Shown in pieces: positions 25,401 to 38,300 of a stretch of 64,000 bases of DNA. The DNA comes from Polytrichum commune (lineage: Eukaryota; Streptophyta; Polytrichopsida; Polytrichales; Polytrichaceae), in assembly GCA_950295325.1 (NCBI GenBank), contig OX485804.1, forward strand, positions 42,024,429 to 42,088,428. Reading direction: 5' to 3'. The position numbers and the translations under genes are program-made. The stretch's first letter is position 1. The number at the start of each line of letters is the position of its first letter. The notes beneath the pieces were generated by a model, which searched no databases, had not been told where the DNA came from, and was given only the letters and a program-made list of their open reading frames with translations.

Positions 25401-28400
25401 TTAACTCATATTTAAGTAACTGGGACACATTTTCAAAATTTGGACTGTTTGGTTAATTCATTTCCTATGGGCTGTTGACACACTTACAATAGAGTAATTT
25501 TGCATGCAATAACTGGATGTGACTTTTTGTTTGGAGTTGGTCCCTTATGATTTTCCATTGGTTGTTTTGCATACAACACCAGTAATTTCTTTCAACTTGT
25601 GGTGCATGCTTGTAGGTAGTGTTTGAATTTGAATGAGAAGCAACCTCTTTTGGTGCATTAGGGTCCACATTCATATTAGCACACCTTGGCATGCCAAAAT
25701 GGAATTGTCCTTCAATGGATCAATAAATAATATTCCTCATTCAAACCTCGAAGGATGCACCAAAAACTTACCAAACCTGGAGGGTGTTGGAAGCATAACA
25801 ACCAACTCTTGACCAAAGTCATTTCAAGTTAGGGGATTACTCTCAATACAATCGATATGTGAATCTTTCAGTGTTTATTTGAATGTTATAATATTGAATA
25901 TGTTATTTTAAATTTCTATTACTCGTTGATGAGAAATTTATAGAATAAATAAATGAATGAATAAATAATGACAACTCAATAAATAATAATAAACATAATA
26001 AATATTCTGTTTTCTAATCTTACCATAATCTTATCTGCATGTGCAAATTTTGTCAAAGGATCCTACTATGTACCTCAAGCATGTTGTAATGGACTAAGTG
26101 TTGGTCCAGTTTTACTTAAATATGAGTTTGAATGCATCTCTTACACCCGTTAGATGACTTTTGCTATCCTAGAACCATCATTCACACCATATGTCTTGTT
26201 GTTGTTGCTTTTTGTTGGATCCTTGCTTGAAACATGATTGTAGGACAATGAAAGGTACCATTGGCTTGGTTTAAAGGAGGTGGCAAAAAGGGAATCATAT
26301 GCATCGAAAGCCGTGGAACTCTTACGGGAGATGCGTAGCAAGGGGGTTAAGCCCAATGAACTGACCTACAAACCCATCATGGCGTGGCTTCCAGCGAAAG
26401 GACGTGAAGCCCAGTTCCAGGAATTCAAAGTGTTAATGGAAGAAGATGGCGTCGCATTCAGTGGAGTGTTTAAATACTATGAGATTCGTTTATCGTTAAT
26501 GGTGGGTGATGTCAAGAAGGCTGAAAGACTTTACCTGGAAGCCAAGGATGAAGATAATACTATAGCTACTTCTTTGGATGGTGAGAATGGTGTTAACTAA
26601 CCGGTCTCCGAGCTTGTGACACTAAATCCATGATGCCATCTTGGTTGTTAGAATATCTCTTACCCCAATGGTACATTTTGTTGGAAGTTGGTTTCTTATG
26701 ATCTTGCAGGCATGCCAAATTGAGTTTGACCCTGATTGAACCGATATAGAATGTTCCTTTGTCCAAACCTCTACACTATCTCCAAGCATGCACAGAAAGC
26801 TTACCTAATATTGAAGGTGTTGTAAGCAAAGCAATTAATTCCAGACCACAAGTCATGGTGAGGTATAGGATAAGTCTATTGATAGATAGATTTGCAAAAG
26901 AAATTTGCATGTTTTCTAGGTTGATTCTAAAAGTGGTGGGATAAAGGAGTTGGTTGAAAGTTGATCACTGATGGGGTATGGCCGATGTTTGGGGCAGGCT
27001 ATTTCCTGTGTATGTTTTCAAAAAGTGACAGAGTTGAAGAACTGATGGACTTGCTACCCAAAGTGCTGCCTTACACCAACTCAGATGGGACTACTGCAAC
27101 AGCATTTCAGTGCCTTGGCAAACATGGAAAACATGATACGGCTCTTCAATGCTTCTCAATTCTTAAAAAAAAGGGTATGTGCCTGCAAGAATGATCCATT
27201 GACTTGTGAATATAATATTATGATCTTTTCACACTGTTGTTGATCATAACGAGAGTCTTTGTAAATGTTTTTATGCCTAAATCCAGTTCTGGTTTTGTTT
27301 TTGTTGAAGGTGTCACCAGTGAAACTTGAGTGTTATGCTTAAAGTTGCTGCAGCTGAGTCTTTAGCTGGTCAAGGCCTTAAATAATGTGTTGTTGGTTGA
27401 GAATTGGTTGGTGACATCACCAAGTTTATGCCCTGCTTCTTACATAGATGATATATTTGCATCTGTTTTGTATCTTGACTGCTTCAATTTGTATGTCAGT
27501 TTCTACTTGCTAAAAATGGAACTCGACATCCACTTTCTGATAGTGCATTATCCTTTTGCTCTTGTGTCTGATCACAAACCATAATTAAGATTGCGGTTGA
27601 GTATTTTAATTTAATGATATTCCAGCTCACCAGCATGCAATAAGGTTTCTCGCAGGTTGTTCTGAAATTGGTAATTGTGGTTCTACATGTCTCTGAATTG
27701 AGTCATGTATCTCACATAAATATGTTCTATTATGGACCCTGAAGTAAACAAGCTGTAGGTTGTCACTTGATCTCCATGGGTGGCTTCAATATCGAATTTT
27801 CTTGTTCTTTTTAATTATGACAAGGCACACAAAAAAGAAAAGCTGCTTCTCTAATCCTTTGTGTGCCTTTGATCCTTCATAATATCCTTTACTTCCTTTG
27901 TATCTTGGTGTTCCTCATGGTAAATGTGGACCCTATTTACTAGCTACTCTTTATTTTGACTTGTTAGCTTTTGATTATGGAGATGTTTTAACAGCTCTCA
28001 GATTGTTGTGCATGTATCAATTACAGGAGGGAGTCAAGTCCAGCTGAGTCATGCTTTCACCGGTTACGTTTTAGGGTACTCAAAAGCTAATAAGGTATAT
28101 GCCCTTTGTGGCTGTTTATTGTTGAACATGTTTGTGTATTATAATGGTGTATCATTGTCATCATAAAGTTATAATGACAAGCCTTCCGGTATAAACAATG
28201 TGGTTTAGACTTGTCTGCAAGCTGAAAACATCTCTCATTTTCCAACTTGGTGTTAAGAAAATTGTGCATGAGCAATTTAGTGTGAAATTTTAGATCACCA
28301 AGTATTTATAGATTGACCAGGCTGACATCATGTTTGAGTCTTTTGTATTAGAAGCATCTAGTGTTTGTCTATTTTCTTCTCATATATTTTCAGAATAGTG

Positions 28401-31400
28401 GTACAAGAAAAGCTTATGTTGTTTCATGCAGTTGGATGATGCAATGCTAGTAAGGAAGCTGATTGAAGAGCAGTGTGAGATCCGTGCACCCTCTGAAGTG
28501 TTTAACATTCTTATCGATGGTTGCTGTAAACTTGGTCAGGTAGGTCATCAATCCTAAAAGGACTTGGGTGTGTTTATACAAGGAACATGAGAATTTGTAC
28601 AAACCCCCAAGTATCGAGATAATATCTTATCTAGTCTATGATATTGAAACCTATTCAGCACAACCTGTCAGAAAGAGGAAGTGAAAATCAAGTCATATGT
28701 GACAATGGTGAGTAGATATATGTGGTATATATTTGAGTCTAGGTCAGTTATAAAATCTTAAATCTCCCTATAAATCATTTTACATCTATGTATGCTCCAA
28801 TTGGAATAATGCTAATGATGAACGAGCTAGTTTAAGATTTGATCGTTTTTGACACTTTAGTTAAAACAATTCAAGAGGTAACTTAAAACCCTTCTGTATG
28901 ATACCTTGAGGCCCTTGATGGGCCTCTATAGGACCTTCAAGGGTTAAGCACTTTTCTTTATGTCTAGTTTCTTTACAAGCAAGCAAAATCTTGGTGTCTG
29001 CTTTCACAAGTGATTGGATGTCTTTCTGCTGCATCTATAAAATACTTGTGGATAAATATTGCCTAAAACCATAAAGTAGTGAGTAGGTCTTGAATGATTC
29101 TGCTGATGTTGTCAAAAGTGATGGCCTTTAATTTCTTTTGGCAGGTAGACAGAGGTCTTGACCTGGTGGATGAAATGCAGCAAAGGGGATTGACATTATC
29201 ACCTCCAACATTCAATCCGTTTATTCGTGACTTTGCTCGTTGGGGTATGCCTGATGAGGTACAAGTGCAAGCAGATTCATATATCCATTACATTCTTAAG
29301 CAGCCTATATAGGTTTGATTGCAAATGGAAATATTCTTAGGCAATCCAGGAAACCTAAGAATGACTCTATTTGGGACATACATCTTCAATTGAATTTTGT
29401 TAGATGGAAGAAGACTTTGTGTCCAAAGATTGGCCACAACGAGGTGTTGATCAATGAGAGCTTGCCACTTCACTATGCTCTATGCTCGGCATTCATGTAT
29501 TTTCCTACTCAAGGACCTTGATTCTTTAAAACTAATTCTTGAAGCTAGAATAGAAAGAGAACGTCCTAATATATGCTTAAGAATGCTTTGTCATGACAGT
29601 TGAATAGAAGTAGTCATTGATTAAATTCATATGTATATCAGTAGCCAAAATAATGTTTATCTTAATCTCCTTGAATGTGTAGTGGGTTCAAGTCTTAAGT
29701 GCTTCCAACTTTTTATATATCGTTTACCATATATATATACTGTATATATACACTATATATTATTCTTCAAATTACAATCAGGGAAACTTATACCTCCTTG
29801 TGCTTGTTGAGAACAGGCTTTTGAGATGAAGGCAGCCATGACCAGGCTTGGTGTGCGGCCCTCAGTAGTTACATACAGTACACTAATAAACGCCTGTGTC
29901 AAGCTTGGAAATGTAAGTTCTTTTCTACTGGTTCACTTCACCTGAAACTGTAAGATTGCATACACCAGGAATGGAACCTGAATTTCATACGTCCCTTTGT
30001 CTTCGAGGTAATAACCCTGTTATGGAATGAATTGGGATCAGAAAAACGAGACGATGATGATTCTCTCAGCAAATGACCGTCTGTTCAAACATTGTTCTGG
30101 AACACTCAAATATTGGTGCTGTGGTATATGCTCATCAGTATTGTGATCTCTTTTTTTTCTTTAAAGATGGAGAAGGCGTACAATTTGCTGGGAGAAATGA
30201 AGGAAGTTGGGGTTCAACCAAACACTCACTGCTTCAATCCCATTATTATGGGGTATGGTACACAGGTAATCATTTTACTAACTTCAACCCTCATCACTAC
30301 ATTTGGGACAAAGAATATCAGCCCAGAGAAAGCTGGTGGAAATATGCACATCATTGTTTCTGAACGAAGATGTCATTTTTTGCTAAATTTCTGGAAGCTT
30401 GGAAGGTGGACTGGCCCATGGCAATGTTGGGTACTAAACAACTTGAATCTCAAATACTTGTGCACTTTCAAGATTTTTGGTAATTATGGGTTTCATTTGC
30501 ATGTAGCTCAAACTTTTTTTTTTTTTTTTGACTTGGGCATGGGGCACAACAGGAAAGGTTAGACAGGGCATTGGCTGTACCAAATGAAATGCGAGCTGCG
30601 GGAGTTCAACCTGATGTTTACACCTATTGTATGCTCATATTTGCATGCTCTGCTGTTCGAAACGAGGAAAAAGCTTTTGAGGTGCGGCACTGTTTAGTTG
30701 CACATGAATTAAAGTGGCAAAACTGTCACTGATAACATGGAAGTCAATGGGATTTATCATTGGGAGTTGATCCCCTTTAATTCTCCATTGGTTGTTATGC
30801 ATAAGATACCAATATTTTTTTTCCACTTGTGGTGCATGCTCAGAGGTAGTGTTCAAAATTGAATGGAGAGCAACCTGTTTCGGTTCATTGAGAGCCAAAC
30901 TCAGTTTAAGCATCTCATGGCATGCCAAACTGAGATAGACCCTCAATAAATGAAAATAGAGCATCCTTTCGTTCAAACCTCTATGCTGCCTCCAAGCATG
31001 CACCAGATACTTACCGTACATGGAAGGTGTTGTATGCAAAATAACCAACTCCTGACCATCAGTCAAGTTGAGTTAGAGAATAACTATAATACACTGTTAA
31101 TATTGAGACCAATTGCTTTCAAATTTTTACTCACAACACTTGTTCGGCTTCTCTGTTTTGGATGAGCAGTTGTTTAAAGAAATGCAGAAGAATGGTATAC
31201 GACCTACGTCTGCCATATATTCTGCATTGGCTTCAGTGTCTGCGAAGTGTGGTAACCTTGGGCGAAGTATTGAGGTGATTCTCTCTTCCTCATATTGTTC
31301 TCAACCCATATGTCACTCGTTAACCTTTAAAGGACCAAGGGGCTCATTGTACAACCTGTATATACAATTTCTACCCGCCTCACCAAGTCCTAAAATAAGA

Positions 31401-34400
31401 ACAGTATTATATTTATGTTTGAAACTTGGTTAAGTTAGTTATCTAATGTCAAGGAGAAAATAAAAATATACTCATATATGACATTGATGATAACAACACT
31501 AAGTATGTATTTGTATTTCAAGGGCACCCAAGCTGTGTATTTGAACCCAAATCTTTGATAACATAAATGTATCCCACTGATTTGAAAAGTGCACTTGAAG
31601 AATGAGTTAGTTTAGATTAGGTCGTTTTTAACACATCTAGTTAAGAATGGAAGTGTGTAGTTCAATTACCCATTTTTGTGAATGCAGATGGTGAAAGAGA
31701 TTGAACAAAGTGGGGAGAAAGTGGGTCCTGCAGCAAGAAGTGCTATCCTTTCAGGCTTGTCTCTAGCAGGGCGTCTTGATGAAGCCTTAGCCTTGTATGG
31801 AGATCTAAAAAAAGAAGGCTCTTTCCCAGTGGCATATGCAGTTGGAGCATTAATGGTTTGTCATTGCTGACCTGGCTCCAGTGCATGAGTGAATGTCACA
31901 CGCGATTAATTATCATATTTATTGTGAATGCACGAAGTCATTCTTTAGATTTCTGGAGTTGCTAGCACTTCTGTGATTCTATTTACACAATTTGTTATTG
32001 TTGTAAATGCCAGGTGGCAGTGGGAAAAGCAGGTGATTTAGACCGTATGTTTGCAATCTTTGAAGACTGTCGTAGTAGGAGGCTATGGTTGGAATTGAGC
32101 CACCAACAACAGGCGGAGTTTTTGAATATACGCTGCATTAATGTTGTGCTTGGTTGTATACGACACAATCAGCTTGGGTGAGTGTATTGAAACTTGGAAG
32201 GAAGTACCCAACTTGAAAGGCAATGCAAAGAGAAGGGGGGGGGGGGGGGGGTGTTTACATTCTCAATAAACATGTTAATTAATCAATTTTGATGTCCGTG
32301 CAGGCGAGCTCTTGAGTTTTTGCACAGAGTGAAGGAGGAAAATATTGCAGATGTTGGTGTTCTCTTTGACAAGGCATGCCTCTCTTCCTTACCAGTAAAA
32401 CATACGTCGCACCAGTAATATTTGTCTGGACTTTCTGTTGGGAGTTGGTCCCCTATGATTTTCCATTGGTTCTTTTGCATACAATATCAACAATTTCTTT
32501 CCACTTCTGGTGCCTTCTTCGAGGTAGTGTTTGCTTTTGAACAAAGAGCAACCTATTTTGGTTCACTGAGGGCCAAGCTCATTTTAGCACCTCTTGGCAT
32601 GCCAAAATGAGTTTGCCCCTCAATAAGCCGATGTCCTTCGTTCAAACCTCCACACCACCTCCAAGTATGCACTATGAACTTGCCAAACATGGAAGGTGTT
32701 GTATGCAAAACAACTGACACCCAACCAAACTCATGTTGATTTAGAGGATAACTCTATTGTGGTGATGATGTCTCTTCTACTGAAATTCTTGATTCTATAT
32801 TCAGATTTTTCTGCATATTTCCAACGGAGGAAGAGACGAGAACGAGATGTGTTGGTTGGATGTTGAAGATGGCTTTGCTGTTGTGGAGGCAATGCGAGAG
32901 TTGGGCTTGCGGCCTTCTCGCATGGCATTGGAGGCTCTTCTTGATGGTTGTGCTGCCATGAATGACTCAGACCAAGCCAGGAGAGTTGTTGCGGAAATGG
33001 AGCGGGAAGGTCTTGCATTGAACGTATTCTCTCAAATCAGGTAGTTCTACTTATTCATTCACCTCTGCCTATTACTTATTGTTGACCTCTGCTTCCAATA
33101 GTAGACCTCCCATAAAATATTCTGTAAATATTCAAAGAACGAAAAATCTATATAGGTGCCATCTCATTGGAAATCTCACTATCTAACAAAAAAATCCGAA
33201 TTCTACCTTTCTTTTCTCCATTCCATCCCCCCTCCCTTCTGTGTTACATTCTCCCTTCTTACATTATGCATTACTTGGCCTTCCCTTACCCCTTCATATA
33301 CATTGTGTACATTAAAAGTTCCAGTAAGTTTCAAGATTATGACTGTTGTAAGGAACCGGTAAGATAACAACGTACAATAAGGCATGCAACTATTAGTTTA
33401 CACAAGAAATACAATATTCATGGCATTGATTGTCCAGTGTCCCAAGGAATGTGCACATGAGCTAGTAGGTCCCTTCCCCAACTCTTCTAGCCTAATCTCC
33501 ATTTTCCATACCTCTCATCACCCTTGCTTTCATCGGTTTCTGCTATTTAATTTCCAAATACGTATTGGGCTTCTTCCCAAACTAATGACCCCAACCGAAT
33601 TGCCATCATGTGTAAATGATAATCTAGTATGATGTGCCCACCTTTTCAGTTTGTAATATTAACATTTGCCCACAATTCACAATACCTCCTGAAGTTCTTA
33701 AGAGGTAAGTGGGCCTAAAATGGACACTTTGAGCTCTGCACCCACTTCTCCTAGGATGTGAAACATGTGATTAGCATGAGATCATTAGGAAATCCGAATT
33801 AAGGTTGTCGCCATTTTTGTCATTAGTTTTTGGAGCTCATATGAATATTTTATTCATTATCAAAGTGAATATCCTCTTTCTTTTAATGGATCATATAGGT
33901 CCCCCAATATTATTGACTATCAAACCTGGAACAGGTAACAAATTTTGGGCACATATTCCAATTAATTTCAAACACATATTGTCTTTTGGATTACTGTTTT
34001 TTGATCCACACCTAAGCCTACAAATTTCAAATACAGGTGTCCAATAAAGATAAGGAAGAGAATTAGGCTCGCTAACCTTGAAAGCTCATGGGTTGTGACC
34101 CCTGAATTGACACTCATGAATGTAGAGTACAGACTCTTTTGAGCATTCGTTGAAGATCATCTATAGAATCACCAAAAGGATCACATAGGTCCCCACAACT
34201 ATATTGCCTATTTAACCTACAACAAAAGTTTGGGCACGTAGTCCAATTTCTTTGAGACACATGATGTCTTTTTGGTGTCCATTCTTAGATCCACACACTC
34301 AAATTGCTCAAATCGCTCAAATATATTTGTCATTAAGTTAATTAACCGAATGCCCGTTTGCCTGACGGAGCTCCTGGTTTTTTTCTCTGATACCACTCTG

Positions 34401-35321
34401 GCATATATACAATGAGGATTTTATGTTTTTATGATAACCAGTAGAGTAAGGGTTTTTGAAGGCATTTTTGATTTTATACCATCCAGGTTCATGCAAGAAT
34501 CCAAATAATGACTCGGGTATACAATGATTCTATTATCTTGCAATACTCACCAATTATCAGTATATGATTGGTAATACAATTTTGAGATCAGTCAGGTAGG
34601 TTCTTTGCTGCCATTATTGTTAATGAGTGTTCACACCATGCATTCATCTATATACCAGTCCAACATTGGTTTTGACCAGTGGTGGTCTGGTATTGTCTTT
34701 CTTATGATACCATTTGATAATGAGGATTTCACATTTTTTAATACCAATAGAGTATGGGTTTTTGATTGTACTGTTGTTGTCACTACCATTGAGGTTTATA
34801 TACCATGCAAGAACCTCAGTATTTAGGAAAAATCGTGCTAGTATCAATATGGTTCAGAATAGTATTGATCCAAATAATGCCTTGGGTATACAAAGATTCC
34901 CTCACCATGAGATACCCACAAATATCAATATTTGGCCAGTATTACAATTTCAATACCCACAGGTAGGTTCTTAAATACTATTATTGATGTTGATTATTAA
35001 TCCATTCATTCACCTATATACCAGACCAACATTGGTTCTGACCATGAATTGGCACTCTTGAACGTGGACTGCAGGCTCTTTCGAGCATTTGTTGCCGCGG
35101 AAGACGAAGATGGAGCACTGGAGCTTCTGAGCCAGATTCAACCCTTTGATTTTGAGGACGCGCATGTACAAATAATTTTAACTCAGACTTTGCGGCCTCA
35201 TTGTGAAGCAGCAGAAGATTATCCTGAGGCTGCACAAGCCCCTGAAACTCTTCCAAAAGTACGACAAAAATTGCAGGAGCTTGTGGAAAGCCATCCTACG
35301 CGATACCATGCAGATGATTAG
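22417..35321 (+). CDS. P-class pentatricopeptide repeat protein, organelle-targeted, 16 exons
   Basis: Exons: 22417-22546, 25002-25366, 26244-26580, 26998-27174, 28027-28094, 28432-28539, 29145-29258, 29817-29912, 30167-30265, 30553-30681, 31170-31274, 31688-31855, 32014-32177, 32304-32394, 32805-33040, 35075-35321. All phases agree and give 877 residues plus stop. The acceptor at 26998 was chosen because it alone keeps phase; the donor at 32395 is the weakest. Residues 1-43 are rich in Arg/Ala/Ser with few acids, a plastid or mitochondrial presequence. PPR units run from about residue 340 to 660, for example FNILIDGCCKLG, VVTYSTLINACVKLGN and PDVYTYCMLIFACSAV. No E, DYW or SMR domain was seen. 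PPR proteins bind single-stranded organellar RNA for processing, stability or translation; the target is unknown. Most plant PPR genes have few or no introns, so 15 introns is notable. Introns carry five foldback elements and a tandem array. Confidence 0.92.
22700..24650 (+). repeat. Degenerate tandem array in PPR intron 1
   Basis: About seven diverged copies of a 200-500 bp unit occur near 22735, 22950, 23160, 23560, 23805, 24010 and 24545. Each holds 'ccttaaaccctaaa', 'tttgcaggccaactttgaca', 'tgggttccagcattcaccta' and 'attgctgattat'. Several also carry 'tgaatttccacaa' and 'agagagctac'. Spacing varies and one foldback element (24192-24512) interrupts the last interval. The short 'accctaaa' pieces resemble plant telomere repeat but are part of the unit. 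Confidence 0.8.
24192..24512 (-). mobile_element. Foldback element family F1, copy 1 (inverted, PPR intron 1)
   Basis: Opposite orientation to the other five copies. Landmarks are 'agttatcc', 'tttggtaag', 'gtgcatgcttgga', 'caaactcatgttggcatgcc' and 'caaccaatggaaaatcaga'. The two halves are imperfect inverted copies meeting at TTGGCATGCCAA-like sequence. Confidence 0.75.
25520..25846 (+). mobile_element. Foldback element family F1, copy 2 (PPR intron 2)
   Basis: A roughly 325 bp imperfect palindrome. Left arm: GGAGTTGG, then GTTTTGCATACAACACC, GGTGCATGC, GTTTGAA. The right arm repeats these in inverse order as GCATGCACC, GGTGTTG and CCAACTC. The centre is CTTGGCATGCCAAAATG. No coding capacity. 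Confidence 0.8.
26676..26882 (+). mobile_element. Foldback element family F1, copy 3, left arm shortened (PPR intron 3)
   Basis: The beginning 'gttggaagttgg' is followed almost at once by the central 'ggcatgccaa', then an ordinary right arm ('ccaagcatgcac', 'gaaggtgttgtaagcaaa'). Most of the left arm is missing, so it can no longer fold fully. Confidence 0.7.
30762..31094 (+). mobile_element. Foldback element family F1, copy 4 (PPR intron 10)
   Basis: Full-length copy: 'gggagttgatcccc', 'tccattggttgtt', 'tggtgcatgctcagaggtag', centre 'catggcatgccaaactgag', right arm 'ccaagcatgcacc', 'ggaaggtgttgtatgcaaaa', 'aaccaactcctgac'. Confidence 0.8.
32436..32760 (+). mobile_element. Foldback element family F1, copy 5 (PPR intron 14)
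   Basis: Full-length copy: 'tgggagttggtccccta', 'ttttccattggttctttt', centre 'cttggcatgccaaaatgag', right arm 'ccaagtatgcac', 'ggaaggtgttgtatgcaaaa'. It starts about 40 bp after the intron 14 donor. Confidence 0.8.
33790..34060 (-). repeat. Interspersed repeat family R2, copy 5 (PPR intron 15)
   Basis: Inverted relative to copy 1: 'caaagtgaatatcctc', 'gatcatataggtccccc', 'ttttgggcacatattccaat' and 'gatccacacct', ending 'acaggtgtcca'. Confidence 0.55.
34096..34160 (+). repeat. Relic of the last PPR exon and its acceptor inside intron 15
   Basis: This segment matches 35037-35100, the acceptor region and first 26 bases of the last exon, in the same orientation. Shared landmarks are 'gaattg.cactc.tgaa', 'agactctttt/aggctctttc' and 'gagcatt.gttg'. 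Identity is about 80 percent by eye. The acceptor region differs ('agtacag' rather than 'ctgcag'). Confidence 0.75.
34130..34330 (-). repeat. Interspersed repeat family R2, copy 6 (PPR intron 15)
   Basis: Inverted copy with 'gatcacataggtcccc', 'tttgggcacgtagtccaat', 'gacacatgatgtctttttgg' and 'tagatccacaca'. It follows the exon relic directly. Confidence 0.55.
34380..35070 (+). repeat. Imperfect tandem duplication in PPR intron 15
   Basis: Two units of about 330-370 bp. Near 34390 and 34705 both read 'ataccA...', 'aatgaggatt', 'agagta.gggtttttga'. Near 34590 and 34965 both read 'caggtaggttctt', 'tcacctatataccag.ccaa' and 'cattggtt.tgacca'. Together with the exon relic this suggests repeated local duplication next to the last exon. 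Confidence 0.6.
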
Positions 35322-38300
35322 AACTGAAAATTTGGATCATGGTTTTTGAGGTTGCCTAAATCCAACTCGCCATAAACATAGATGATTTAGATGAGTTTTG
35401 AGCCTATCTTACTTCCAAGTGCTTAAAGGTATGAGATCCTTGAGACTCAACAGAGTATGAAGGGAAGCCCTGCATTTAAAAATTAAAAATTAAAAATCTG
35501 GTTTCTGCCTGGAATCAACCTGTAATGTCCTGAACGTCCTAAAATGGGACTCTCAATTCCAAATGATAAAATTCTGCTTAGAATGGAAGTGATTTTTAGC
35601 AAATTTTCCTCTCAAACCTAGCGGTTGGAAATTGTCTGTTACCTTCAAAAGCTTGATCGTTCTATATACCTCACGAGGTGCTTACATCTTTTAGAGACAT
35701 TTGATAAGTTGATCACTTCAAGGCTATATTACTCATCACAATCCTTAGTTTTTTATAACTTGTTATGTAGAAGGGCCCACATGAGTAGGATGGTATTGAA
35801 AGAGCATTTGGTTGAGCACCTATCATGTCTTTCCACTACACCCAAAGGCTTGTGACCACTCAAAATTCAATTTCCATTGTCTTTTGTACAGCCTGTGGAT
35901 GAGTTTTTAATATCAATGAATCAATATCAATGCATTAAATAGTGTAGTGCCCTTGCCCTATTACATTCCACAAGTAAAAACCGGCTTGGACTCCCACCCA
36001 TAGGAGCTTTTCACTTGTAAAAGGTCATATGGTCTGATGCATTACCATCAAAAAAAATTTCTATTGGTCCTTGAGAAATAAGTAACGTGGACACTCTTTG
36101 CATGTCTTCAGCCACACAAAACAAGTCAACCGTATTGTAAAAGGTAGAAATTATTGTAAATGGGCTCATCTACTTCCAGTACTTTGGTTTGTAACACCCA
36201 GAAGATCTAACCTAAACTTGCTTCGAAAGCCGCAGTTGTAAGCATATCAGGGAGAAGCCAATGTGGATCATTCAATCCAGGTAATTGAATCAGCTCCAGA
36301 TGCCCAAATAATACACCTGCTCTTCGTGGGACAAATCTAGATTGCAATAAATAACCCCATCATCCAACAGGTTGCGCGCCTAGTTACTTCTCCAATTTCC
36401 AAGTGAGCAACAACGATCACACCGAGTGTAGATTTGGGATCCACCCAGTCCTCCCAGTATGAGGAATCTATGTACATCTGTACAACCAAAGAACTTTGAA
36501 ATCATCATGGTGAACAACATATGTTAAGAACTGAAATAAAACTCTTGCAATGAAGTTCAAAAGGAAACTGCAACTTATAACGATTCTGAGAGTGGAAGAT
36601 CTCATACACTTGCAATGTGTTTCCCCCGTTTTGCCAAACATTTGTGTCAACTATTACAGATGGGATTTTCTTTATTTGCAATGTGAAGAGATAGATATAC
36701 AACAATGACCCACCTTTATAACTCCATAGTCTATGTATCCCACATTGGTCCACTATGGAACATAACAACCAATGATGGAAGTCCATATTGCTGCATAGCA
36801 CCACGAGAGTTGTAGCGCTTGATGCATGCATCCATATGTTATTAATTTTCCATCATTAATATTTAAGCAAAATTGTTTTACATTTGAACAACTTTATAAT
36901 GTGTTTCTTTTGCATTTTTCTAGGTGCGCCTCCTCATGCTTGCAAGCGTAGTGGTCGTCGCCTCGTGGCATACGAGGCAGTTCCTCCCATCTTCCAAGTT
37001 ATTATATCTCCTCTATTTGATGCTACACCACTCCCATCAATTGCAAAAGACAGTGTGTCACTGGCTGACGATGATGACGCATCTATACAACAAGTTTCAA
37101 AGCACTCTTGTATTGATAAGTAAGTTTGCCATGTGTTGTATGGTACTAAACGCAACCATTACACACTCAACATCATTTAATTTTTTCTTCAACTAACTAT
37201 CACCGTTTGTTGTTTGCAGTAAAATGATAGATATTATGTCATCTCCTAGTCTAATGCTGCTGCTTCTACCATATGCTAAGAGTGTATTCATTATGATATT
37301 TAATGTAACACATTTTAGTACTTGAGATGATAGTTTTACATTTTACTATGCAAGAAGGTAATGCAACTACTTCAATGGCAACTTGCAAGTATTACAAGCA
37401 TTGCAAATTGGAAATCCAACAATGCACAATGAGAACATAACTAGGCCATGCACGAATTTCACCAACAATTTAGAAATAGAATGAATGACAAAGTCTTAAA
37501 AATAAAAATCCATTACAACCTTACGTACATTGCATCTATGCAACAATTATCATGCATGTAGTAAGTCCAAATTTTGTAGCATTCTATTCATGTGTACATT
37601 ATGTACAAACAAAAAACATCTCATTCATCACTCTTGATCCATGTGGTCAATGAACTACACAATTCCATTTTCTACAAACTGATGTGACTTGTCTTATGAC
37701 CAGGTTATGCAAGTGTTACCCAAGGAGGTCACTCTTTAAAAGATACTAAGGACAATTGTGAAAAAAAATATAGGATGGAGTAAAATCCAAAGGAGTAAAA
37801 TGTATAAAACTATTAGCATAAATATAGGATACTAGAAGGGAGTTTTGAGAATATAATGGGCATATTCTAAGAATAATCACCAAATATATAATCTACAAAA
37901 TATTCCAATGAATAAGCAGATTACTTCACAGGCCCCTGAAAATACCTGTTTATTGCACGTGCTTCATATTCCTACAAGGGGAGTTATACCACGGGAAGAT
38001 TTTATCTCGAGACCTTGCCAAACAGACGGTTTAACAGAAGGAAAATGAGATCCCTGACCCAAATAAGAGAACAATGAGGAGATCACAAGCCGAAATTCCC
38101 AAAGGATAAAAATCTCCACATCAAGCTTGCAATCAACACCCAAACTCCAAAATGTGTGGTAACATCAGTATTTTGGACACTGGTATTCTTAGCTTAGAAG
38201 TGTGGAAATCAGTGTTTAGAAACCATCAACTTGACATCAACATGATTCCAAAATCCATCTTACCTTGAATATTACCACTTCAAGCTTTACTACAAGCCAA

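Noticed and set aside
27310-27390. Possible extra PPR exon with a helix-like peptide VMLKVAAAESLAGQ
   Set aside because: No acceptor gives an open frame in the needed phase, whereas 26998-27174 joins 28027-28094 directly in phase.
36884-37196. Plus-strand exon-like frame after a TTTTCTAG acceptor
   Set aside because: Two overlapping frames are open, no family match and no partner exons in phase.
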